Below are positions 1-5,295 of a stretch of 5,295 nt of DNA, piece after piece. Location of the stretch: contig JAISXQ010000045.1 in assembly GCA_031270425.1 (NCBI GenBank), positions 1 through 5,295 of the forward strand, read 5' to 3'. The stretch comes from Prevotellaceae bacterium. GTDB lineage: Bacteria > Bacteroidota > Bacteroidia > Bacteroidales > Paludibacteraceae. The position numbers were made by a program, and so were the translations under genes. Within the stretch, counting starts at the first letter, position 1. Every line of letters begins with the position of its first letter. A model generated the notes under the pieces. That model worked only from the letters and a program-made list of their open reading frames with translations. It did not search any database and had not been told where the DNA came from.

Positions 1-35
1 AGTTTATGGTTTTTCAGTTTATGGTTTATGGTTTG
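1..35. repeat. Left repeat block (inverted relative to the right-hand array), truncated by window edge
   Basis: Read on the minus strand this block is five units: AAACCAT, AAACCAT, AAACTGAA, AAACCAT and a partial AAACT. They are the same kind of unit as in the array at 422-525, but lie in the opposite orientation and carry CC where the array has CT. Bases 1-20 match the reverse complement of 490-509 at 19 of 20 positions, so both blocks come from one repeat family. The block overlaps the 3' end of the S23-family gene: the stop codon (26-28) and the last two codons fall inside it. The block begins at or before base 1, so its full length is unknown. Confidence 0.85.
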
Positions 36-415
36 GAGTCAACGCCAAATTTTTCAGGATTATTATACATATACTGCAACAGCTTGGATATCTCCTCGTT
101 TAACTCAATATGTTCTTTATAAACGTTTTCGCTGATATAGTTATGATGTTTGGCAAAATCCAACCAAACCAACGTTTCACTATTTTCGCCCAAACAATCT
201 GTTACTTTGAGTTGAAAATGTTTTAAATAATTTCTCTTTCTATAAGCTTCCGCTAAATTTGCACATACCGAACGAGACGACCTCCGAATTTGGTCGGTTA
301 GAGAGTAACGTTCTTCCTTAGGGAAAGATAAAGAAAGTTCAAATATCCGGCATCCTTGTTCAAAAGCTTTTTTATAAGCCAATAAATCTTTGAAATCTTG
401 ATACCCTCCCTTCAT
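26..415 (-). CDS. Four-helix-bundle protein, S23 / 23S rRNA intervening-sequence protein family
   Basis: This is a complete 129-residue protein. It has the hallmarks of the four helix bundle (S23, 23S rRNA IVP; Pfam PF05635-like) family: an N-terminal YQDFKDL followed by a KKA helix, then FPKEERYSLTDQIRRSS and ANLAEAY at about residues 31-58, and two further predicted helices (about 62-91 and 97-118). The length is normal for the family (about 115-130). Members were first found as ORFs inside intervening sequences of bacterial 23S rRNA. Avd, the accessory protein of diversity-generating retroelements, has the same fold. The biochemical role of stand-alone copies is unknown, though basic surfaces suggest nucleic-acid binding. 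I chose ATG at 415. An in-frame TTG at 424 would add three residues encoded by the edge of the repeat array, and homologues usually start a few residues before the Y.DF motif. The gene lies downstream of porV on the same strand but is separated by the repeat tract. Its GC (127 of 360 in bases 61-420, about 35 percent by hand count) is well below the por genes, which fits separate origin. No reverse transcriptase or template/variable repeat is visible here, so a retroelement role is not supported. Confidence 0.88.
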   Translation of the reverse strand: MKGGYQDFKDLLAYKKAFEQGCRIFELSLSFPKEERYSLTDQIRRSSRSVCANLAEAYRKRNYLKHFQLKVTDCLGENSETLVWLDFAKHHNYISENVYKEHIELNEEISKLLQYMYNNPEKFGVDSKP

Positions 416-421
416 TCCCCA

Positions 422-525
422 CAAACTATAAACTATAAACTGAAAACTGAAACTATAAACTGAAAACTGAAACTATAAACTGAAACTATAAACTGAAAAA
501 CTATAAACTATAAACTGCAAACTAA
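422..525. repeat. A+T-rich tandem repeat array between porV and the S23-family gene
   Basis: On the plus strand the tract consists of 15 consecutive units starting with AAACT, mostly 6-8 bases long. Their endings are AT (AAACTAT) or G, GA, GAA or GC (AAACTG-type). Unit starts are at 423, 430, 437, 444, 450, 457, 464, 470, 477, 483, 490, 498, 505, 512 and 519. There is higher-order structure: 437-456 and 457-476 are identical 20-base copies, followed by a shortened 13-base copy at 477-489. The tract fills the whole spacer between porV and the S23-family gene, and its right end includes the porV stop codon (522-524). Units all point the same way, so the tract cannot fold on itself; it is complementary to the block at 1-35. 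Length and composition do not fit a CRISPR, since there are no unique spacers. Confidence 0.93.
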
Positions 526-1700
526 TTCACCAAGTTTTTCAATCCGAACAAATCAAACGAAAGTCCCAAACGTAATGTTCCGTCGAGCGGATTGGTCTGG
601 GCTACGGAAATCACATAACCGGCGTCCAACTGGAACACGTTCAATTTGAAACCTACGCCGGCGGTAAAAAATTTACGGTTTCCCTTGTTTTGGCTCTCGT
701 GGAAATATCCTCCACGAACAAAAAATTGATTGTTGTAAGCATATTCCGCACCCAAAGACCACATAACTTCCTCCAATTCTTCCCTAAAACCGCGGGGAGC
801 ATCGCCAAAAGACTTGAATATACCCGCAATGGGAGTCGTATTATAATAATCCTTCAAAGCCGCTTGAAAATCAGGATTCGCGCTACCGCCATCGTAGCCT
901 ATGTATCTGGGCGCGGAAGGCACCAGTAGCTTGTTCAGATCGGCGCTGAAAGAGATTTTATTGTAACTGTCGATAGGATAGTCGAAAGATGTTCCCAAAC
1001 GCAGGTTTGTGGGGATGAAATTGTTTGTTTGACCTCCGTCGTAGGATACTTTTGTACCGATGTTCGATATATTCAGACCGAAAGCCAGGTTTGCATCGCC
1101 GCTCGCCAGAGTGATGGGCGTCCGGTAATACGCGGCAACGTCGGCTCCAAAGGAAAGCCCGGGTTCCATATCGTCGCCGCTTCCGGGAATGTTCCCCAGA
1201 TTCGAACGGACAAAACGCAAAGCTACCGAACCCGACAGTTTTTCCGACAGCAGCAGCGTATAAGCAGCGTCAATCGCAAAGTCGTTCGGATGAACATCAG
1301 ACAATGGTTTTCCATCATGGTCTGTTAAATTAACTTCTCCGAGCGAGAAGAAACGCAGCGAGGCGCTTAACGTCTGGCGTTCCTCAAAGCGCCAGTAAGC
1401 CGCCAGGTTGGAGAGGTTAATATCGCTTACTAATTGGCTTAACCAGGGCGTGTAAGCAAAGGTCAAACCTACTTCGCTTTCCATAAAAGCGTATTTTGCC
1501 GGATTCCAATATTGCGAAGCGGCGTCGGGAGTTGTAGCTACGCCCAAATCGCCCATGCCGCCCGCACGAGCGTCGGGAGTGATGGTTAAGAACGGAATTC
1601 CGGTCAATAATGGATTCAACTGGTCGTTTACATCATTTTGCGCATTTGTCGCCGTAAACGACAGGATAGCAACAACTGCAATTGCAACGTTTTTTTTCAT
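522..1700 (-). CDS. porV: Type IX secretion system outer-membrane shuttle protein PorV (LptO)
   Basis: This is a complete 392-residue protein, a typical PorV length. Residues 1-20 form a signal peptide: a KK start, a hydrophobic stretch, and an Ala before Q21, consistent with signal peptidase I cleavage. There is no lipobox cysteine. The mature N-terminus carries the PorV-type segment PFLTITPDARAGGMGDLGVA (36-55), followed by DAASQYWNPAK (59-69). The rest is alternating short strands with aromatic girdles, ending in LRLGLSFDLF, as expected for a FadL/OmpP1-type outer-membrane barrel. In the family, PorV binds C-terminal-domain cargo leaving the SprA/Sov translocon and carries it to the PorU-containing attachment complex; it is also needed for A-LPS modification in Porphyromonas gingivalis. 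It follows porU by 31 bases on the same strand, the conserved porU-porV order, so co-transcription is likely. ATG at 1700 is supported by the signal peptide. The upstream bases are A/T-rich with no Shine-Dalgarno, usual for Bacteroidota. The TAG stop sits in the first unit of the downstream repeat tract and no hairpin terminator is visible after it. PorQ and other PorV-like barrels share the fold, but adjacency to porU favours PorV. Confidence 0.95.
   Translation of the reverse strand: MKKNVAIAVVAILSFTATNAQNDVNDQLNPLLTGIPFLTITPDARAGGMGDLGVATTPDAASQYWNPAKYAFMESEVGLTFAYTPWLSQLVSDINLSNLAAYWRFEERQTLSASLRFFSLGEVNLTDHDGKPLSDVHPNDFAIDAAYTLLLSEKLSGSVALRFVRSNLGNIPGSGDDMEPGLSFGADVAAYYRTPITLASGDANLAFGLNISNIGTKVSYDGGQTNNFIPTNLRLGTSFDYPIDSYNKISFSADLNKLLVPSAPRYIGYDGGSANPDFQAALKDYYNTTPIAGIFKSFGDAPRGFREELEEVMWSLGAEYAYNNQFFVRGGYFHESQNKGNRKFFTAGVGFKLNVFQLDAGYVISVAQTNPLDGTLRLGLSFDLFGLKNLVN
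1641..1700 (-). other. Signal peptide of PorV
   Basis: The first 20 codons give two lysines after Met, then a hydrophobic core (AIAVVAILSF), then TATNA before Gln21. The Ala at -1 and Thr at -3 fit signal peptidase I. This indicates Sec export to the periplasm followed by outer-membrane insertion. The cleavage position is inferred by eye. Confidence 0.85.
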
Positions 1701-1731
1701 TAAAAATTAAAATTTAAAAGGACTGTTTTTT
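1701..1731 (-). other. porU-porV intergenic spacer (31 bases), translation initiation region of porV
   Basis: The spacer is about 84 percent A+T. On the coding strand it runs from a poly-A stretch through CAGTCC to an A/T tract ending directly at the ATG. It has no AGGAGG-like site and no Bacteroidota promoter pair (TTTG with TAnnTTTG). It also lacks a hairpin followed by a T run. An A-rich leader without a Shine-Dalgarno is usual in this phylum. The simplest reading is that porV is translated from the porU transcript. Confidence 0.6.
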
Positions 1732-4700
1732 TTAGTTTGTTATTATTAATTTATTTGTTTTGGAAACTAATTTTCCTTCGGTTGTCGTTATGCCGATACG
1801 GTAGAAATACAAACCGGTGGAGAATTTTTCGCCGTTGGTGGCGGTTAAATCCCAATCTATCGATTCTGTTCTCCGCTGCGTATCAGTCCAAATCCTGCGC
1901 CCCGAAGAATCGAACACATCCACCGTAAATTGTAAAACAGTTTCGGGGCGGTCGTGTACGACTTTGAAATACACTATGTCCGTTGTACTTGCAGGGTTCG
2001 GATAGCTCAATACAGAATAAATTTCGGGATTCAATCCCTTCACTACTTCAAAATCGAGCGACACGGTTGTGGAGTTGTTCAGCAAATCCCAAACCCGGTA
2101 AGTTAGCACGTGTTTACCTTCGGACAGTTCTTCCGGAATTTTATAGTGTACGCTACCTCTTTTGTAGCTGTCTAATTCCGCTTCGTAATAGCTGTTCAAT
2201 ATATGGGATTGGTTGGGGTCGTTGTCAATGGTCAGGGTCATGTCGTGCCCGATTCCGCTGCCCGTCGTATTAATTCCATTCTCGTCGCTTACGGTTGCCG
2301 CGAAATAAGGCGTTTCGTTCACCTTATCCCGAGAAACAAAGCCCGGATGGTTTAAATAAATCTGCTCAATCACGGGACCCGCCTTGTCTTCGATAACTAC
2401 GCCTTTTTGCTCCCCTCCTATCGTGAAATTCTCAAAATATCCCTGGGCTTCATAATTGTTCTTATTTTCATTATCGGCATCCTGGGCGTAATAATTGATT
2501 CTGCCCGATCCGTAATTGTATTTAATATCTTTCGGAATCATAACGGAAATACTGAACTCGCCTTCTTTTACCTCCGCTTTTCCCGAAAACAGCATATTGG
2601 GACGGTCGGCATACGTATAGGTATAAGGTTTACCCGTAACGGCGTCAAATTCGCCGTCGTTGTTAAGAGTCGTTATTTGCTGTTCCTTGTCGTACAGGGC
2701 AAGGCTTACCGTACCGTTGAAATCCGTAACGATCGAATCTCCTTTTTCGTCAAAAACAGCGCCCTTAATCGTATTTATCGACAAGGCGCCCAGCGAGTCG
2801 TTGCCAAGGCTTGTATTATCGTTTATCTGGGTCGTTCGGATGTTATACCGCGTAGGATAAGTCAATTTCAACGCGGGGTTTCCAATCAGCACGTAGGACA
2901 GTTTGTTTGAATCTATCACTCCGTTTTTAGCCCGCCGCAGCATATCTCCAACCGTCAGGTGTTCCTGGTTTTCTTTTCGAAGGAGGTGGTTGTTGAATTC
3001 GTTGTTTAAATTAAAATTATTCGAGGCATAAACAACGCGCGCCGCCGAAATAACGCCGATAGCCCCGCCTACGGGATTCAGCAGCATTTCTTCCCCCGAC
3101 GATATAATGCTGTTGTCGAAAAGGATAAAGTCGCAAGTCGCCGCGAAGCACAGGGGCAAATATTTATTCGACAAACCGGAAATATCCACCTTTGTAAGTA
3201 TCTGCTCGCCCGTCCATCCGTGGGCGCCGGCATGACCGGTATAGTTCAGATAGAACAAACCCGAGCGGATCAGATTATGCAAGCGGTCTTTGGCTAATGG
3301 ATAGCGTTCGCCGCTCGCTGTTTTTTGCTGCACGTAAGCGTCCATATACACTTTATGTATCTGATAGCTTTTATAGTTGTTCGATAAGTAAGTGGCAAGC
3401 TGGTTTGCCTGACCAACGTGCAAGGTCTTGTCTCCGTCGTCGGCTACAAAACAAAGCTGGTTTTTCCACGCGCCCTTATCCTCATTTTTTATGTAAGCGA
3501 TATTTTTAGCCACAACATCCTTAGCCTGCTGTTTCGTTATTATGGGAAAACGCCCTACGCCGAAAGCCATCTGCATTGTGCTGATACTCGCATCCTTATC
3601 TTCCATATAGGCGAAATAATCGTCCGTAATAAAGGATTGTATCCTGTGCGTCAGGTTATCGCCCTGCACTGTCAGTATCAAATTAGTGCCATTCGTTTCG
3701 TTGGCGAAGAGATTCCGGTTGTCATAAGAACCTTTTCCGAATAAAAGCAGGTTTTGGGGATAGTTGCCTTCCACCGCAGCCCTGTCGTAAAACATTTTCA
3801 TTATCCACCGGTATGCCGAAGCGTCGGGCGTACCGGACGAGAATTCGTTGTAAACCTGTTCGGTGGTTACCACTTCGACCAGCATATTGTTATACTCCCG
3901 GTGGGCTTTTGCCAGCTCGTTGGCTTCGTCCCGAAAATCAGGATGGGTAATAATCAACAAATCCACCTGTGGAAGTCCGTGCAGGTTTTGATTGGCAATT
4001 TCGCCCACAATATACGGTCGGGAATAAGATGCGGCGGGATTCAAAGCTACATATTCTTTCTGAGAATCATTTGAGGACAGGAATGTTAGGGTTTGTCCTT
4101 CCCTGCCGGCGGGTACCCGCTGGATATTTTGCCGATCGGTAACATCCCAAATTTCGATGTTTTCCGAAGCGTTGCTTAACGTATATCTGTTAAAAGTGCC
4201 AGTGCCTGTATTATCCACATTTCTGAACGGCATGGCGTCGCCCGACATCATCAGTTTCCTGCGGGCGTTTACTTCCATAAAATTCAAATATCCTTTCGCC
4301 GAGAAAATTATCCGGTTGTATTTTAAGGTAAAATCCAGTTTCCCTTCCGCTACGGGAGAGAAGGAAAAGTTGGTTTCCGCCTGCCGCCCTTTGTCGTAAT
4401 TGTCGCCCGAAGATGTTTGAGGAACCGGCAATGTCCTTTCCTGCGACGAATCGTTTAATTTAAGCGAGAAAGAAGACGCAACCAACGACGTTGCCGCCAC
4501 ACTTAAACGAACGTTGACAGAATTAGCCTCCTGAACCAGATTCGGAAAATTAAAAGAAAAATCGCAGGATAACGCCGCATCAAAAATTTCGCCGAAAAAA
4601 TCCCTTCCCGACTTGATAATAACCCGTTCTTCCTTTTCGTGCACCTGATAGTCGGTAAACTCGCTGACTTCGTGCACCGTCGAGGCGCCCGGATTCGGAG

Positions 4701-5295
4701 CTGTTCCCTGCTGTATGCGTTTACCGGTTCCCGCACCGGAAGTAACAAAGTAATATCCGTACTGAGAATAGCTGTTCAGCGTATGAGTGAATTTTTTCTG
4801 CGACCCGGAAGCGTCATACGACCATTTGTTTACTCCCTGTGCGTAAAAAAGAATGTAATCGCTCCCTTCCCAAACAGCGACTTCGGGCAGGTCGTCTATT
4901 TTAGGTTTCGTTATATCGCGCGGCAGTTCCGCTCCTCCGTAACCGAATATTCGTACATTTTGGGGAGAAACGCCCATATCCGACAAATCTTTGTTCGTCA
5001 GTTTGTAGATTCCGTTTTCGGATACGCGTATCTTAAAGAACTTGCCTTGTTTAAGCGCCGAAGATTCGGCATAGCTGTTCGCAGGGGCGGAAGCGGCTCG
5101 TTGAATGCCTTTATTTTTTTCTACCGAAAGTTCGAACGACGCCAGTTTAAGCAACTTTCCCCCACGGGCAACGAAAGGCAGGATAAGCGTTTGGAGTACT
5201 TTCCCCTCATAACGTTCTGACGTATAGGACTCCACAGCGGGTTCTTCGCCGAAAGTGTTTCCGGCTGTCAGTTCAATATCTTCGGATGTTAACGG
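1732..5295 (-). CDS. porU: Type IX secretion system sortase PorU, gingipain-type C25 peptidase (5' end outside window)
   Basis: The frame is open from the window edge (5295) to a TAA at 1732-1734, giving 1187 visible residues. A GTG at 5235 could be called as a start, but the 20 codons upstream are open and the protein lacks the expected signal peptide there, so the true start lies outside. In the family, PorU removes the C-terminal sorting domain from T9SS cargo and joins the cargo to A-LPS at the cell surface. Counting residues from V1 at 5235: PorU-type N-terminal beta region about 65-165 (KIRVSENGIYKLT, IFGYGG); peptidase C25 domain about 423-790; beta-sandwich/Ig-like region about 950-1065; and a Por secretion tail at 1078-1167 beginning SYPNPAS. 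The catalytic pair is visible: His668 in YTGHAGAHGW and Cys701 in FAATCDF, 33 residues apart as in gingipain RgpB (H211/C244). Cys696 is nearby but does not fit that spacing. P. gingivalis PorU is about 1158 residues and also keeps its own C-terminal domain uncleaved. The gene is intact in the visible part, with no frameshift. It sits 31 bases before porV. Confidence 0.95.
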   Translation of the reverse strand, partial: PLTSEDIELTAGNTFGEEPAVESYTSERYEGKVLQTLILPFVARGGKLLKLASFELSVEKNKGIQRAASAPANSYAESSALKQGKFFKIRVSENGIYKLTNKDLSDMGVSPQNVRIFGYGGAELPRDITKPKIDDLPEVAVWEGSDYILFYAQGVNKWSYDASGSQKKFTHTLNSYSQYGYYFVTSGAGTGKRIQQGTAPNPGASTVHEVSEFTDYQVHEKEERVIIKSGRDFFGEIFDAALSCDFSFNFPNLVQEANSVNVRLSVAATSLVASSFSLKLNDSSQERTLPVPQTSSGDNYDKGRQAETNFSFSPVAEGKLDFTLKYNRIIFSAKGYLNFMEVNARRKLMMSGDAMPFRNVDNTGTGTFNRYTLSNASENIEIWDVTDRQNIQRVPAGREGQTLTFLSSNDSQKEYVALNPAASYSRPYIVGEIANQNLHGLPQVDLLIITHPDFRDEANELAKAHREYNNMLVEVVTTEQVYNEFSSGTPDASAYRWIMKMFYDRAAVEGNYPQNLLLFGKGSYDNRNLFANETNGTNLILTVQGDNLTHRIQSFITDDYFAYMEDKDASISTMQMAFGVGRFPIITKQQAKDVVAKNIAYIKNEDKGAWKNQLCFVADDGDKTLHVGQANQLATYLSNNYKSYQIHKVYMDAYVQQKTASGERYPLAKDRLHNLIRSGLFYLNYTGHAGAHGWTGEQILTKVDISGLSNKYLPLCFAATCDFILFDNSIISSGEEMLLNPVGGAIGVISAARVVYASNNFNLNNEFNNHLLRKENQEHLTVGDMLRRAKNGVIDSNKLSYVLIGNPALKLTYPTRYNIRTTQINDNTSLGNDSLGALSINTIKGAVFDEKGDSIVTDFNGTVSLALYDKEQQITTLNNDGEFDAVTGKPYTYTYADRPNMLFSGKAEVKEGEFSISVMIPKDIKYNYGSGRINYYAQDADNENKNNYEAQGYFENFTIGGEQKGVVIEDKAGPVIEQIYLNHPGFVSRDKVNETPYFAATVSDENGINTTGSGIGHDMTLTIDNDPNQSHILNSYYEAELDSYKRGSVHYKIPEELSEGKHVLTYRVWDLLNNSTTVSLDFEVVKGLNPEIYSVLSYPNPASTTDIVYFKVVHDRPETVLQFTVDVFDSSGRRIWTDTQRRTESIDWDLTATNGEKFSTGLYFYRIGITTTEGKLVSKTNKLIITN
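1735..2004 (-). other. C-terminal T9SS sorting domain of PorU (type A, Por secretion tail)
   Basis: The last 90 residues follow the TIGR04183-like pattern: YPNPAS at the start, then VDVFDSSGRRIW, then WDLTATNGEKFSTGLYFYRI, and finally GKLVSKTNKLIIT just before the stop. In ordinary cargo this domain directs secretion through the T9SS and is then cut off by PorU. In PorU itself it is known from P. gingivalis to be retained, so it probably serves for export and assembly here. Retention in this organism is inferred. Confidence 0.9.
2866..3969 (-). other. Peptidase C25 catalytic domain of PorU
   Basis: The domain begins at VDLLIITHPDF and ends near VLIGNPALKLTYP, the usual limits of the gingipain-type fold. 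An N-terminal subdomain with LLLFGKGSYDNRN and ITDDYFAY precedes the catalytic one. The codon for catalytic His is at 3232-3234 and for catalytic Cys at 3133-3135. The helix after Cys and the GGAIGVISAARVVY strand are conserved in the family. Residue assignment rests on motif context and the 33-residue spacing, not on an alignment run. Confidence 0.9.

Larger units (their letters stand above)
1..525. other. Candidate repeat-bounded cassette: S23-family gene between inverted repeat arrays
   Basis: The small gene at 26-415 is enclosed by repeats of one family in inverted orientation. The best local pairing is 11-35 with 422-446, 25 positions with 2 differences; the repeat begins 7 bases before the ATG on one side and overlaps the stop codon on the other. 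S23-family ORFs in 23S rRNA intervening sequences are likewise enclosed by complementary arms, and this arrangement is similar in plan. There is no transposase, no recognisable target-site duplication, and the left limit lies outside the window. A mobile or exchangeable unit is therefore my inference; simple repeat expansion on both sides of a resident gene is the alternative. Confidence 0.4.

Noticed and set aside
416..424. TTG at 424 as start of the S23-family gene
   Set aside because: It would add only Met-Trp-Gly from the border of the repeat array. ATG at 415 lies at the usual distance before the conserved Y.DF motif.
422..447. Bacteroidota sigma promoter (TTTG / TAnnTTTG) just before the S23-family gene
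   Set aside because: The coding strand has TATAGTTTG, which misses the TAnnTTTG spacing by one base, and no TTTG lies about 19-21 bases upstream of it. The only other TTTG in the tract (rc of 518-521) has no -7 partner.
422..525. CRISPR array
   Set aside because: The units are only 6-8 bases and contiguous; there are no unique spacers of uniform length and no cas gene in view.
1..525. Diversity-generating retroelement (the S23 gene as avd)
   Set aside because: The fold is shared with Avd, but the window has no reverse transcriptase, no template/variable repeat pair and no C-type-lectin-like target; the flanking repeats are short tandem units.
1..525. Actual 23S rRNA intervening sequence
   Set aside because: The sequence next to the repeats is porV coding sequence, not rRNA, so the resemblance is only in the plan of the element.
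2407..2910. Plus-strand 167-codon open frame opposite porU
   Set aside because: It is antisense to the PorU C25 end and the following beta region. No recognisable family, and other shorter plus-strand frames over porU and porV are of the same kind.
4639..5220. Plus-strand 193-codon open frame opposite porU
   Set aside because: It lies entirely antisense to a well-recognised PorU domain, its translation is rich in Arg and Phe without a recognisable motif, and it is best explained as a shadow frame.
5233..5235. GTG at 5235 as the start of porU
   Set aside because: The frame stays open to the window edge with protein-like sequence, and a signal peptide expected for PorU is missing after the GTG.

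Overview
The window looks like part of a Bacteroidota chromosome, most likely order Bacteroidales. The main evidence is an adjacent, co-oriented pair of type IX secretion system (T9SS) genes, porU and porV. Weaker support comes from the lack of Shine-Dalgarno sequences before the starts and from moderate GC in the por genes (roughly half in hand-counted blocks). I cannot name a genus. All three genes lie on the minus strand, so transcription runs from high to low coordinates.

Layout in transcription order: (1) porU, from the right edge (5295) to 1732. It is open through the edge, so its true start and signal peptide lie outside the window. It encodes the T9SS C-terminal signal peptidase (sortase), with a gingipain-type C25 domain and its own C-terminal sorting domain. 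(2) A 31-base gap. (3) porV, 1700 to 522, complete, an outer-membrane beta-barrel of the FadL/OmpP1 type with a signal peptide. (4) An A+T-rich tandem repeat tract, about 422 to 525, built from 15 AAACT-centred units. (5) A small gene, 415 to 26, for a four-helix-bundle protein of the S23 / 23S rRNA intervening-sequence family, clearly lower in GC (about 35 percent). (6) A second block of the same repeat in opposite orientation, 1 to 35, cut by the left edge.

PorU and PorV work together at the outer membrane. PorV collects T9SS cargo carrying C-terminal domains from the translocon and delivers it to PorU, which cleaves the sorting signal and attaches the cargo to a surface glycolipid. This is a conserved core locus. 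The less ordinary part is the left end. There the S23-family gene sits between inverted arrays of one short repeat family, with a 25-base near-perfect inverted pair (11-35 with 422-446). This resembles the plan of 23S rRNA intervening sequences, where an S23 ORF sits inside a stem, but here it lies outside rRNA and beside a secretion operon. I regard it as a candidate repeat-bounded, possibly mobile or exchangeable cassette. That is an inference that needs comparative data.
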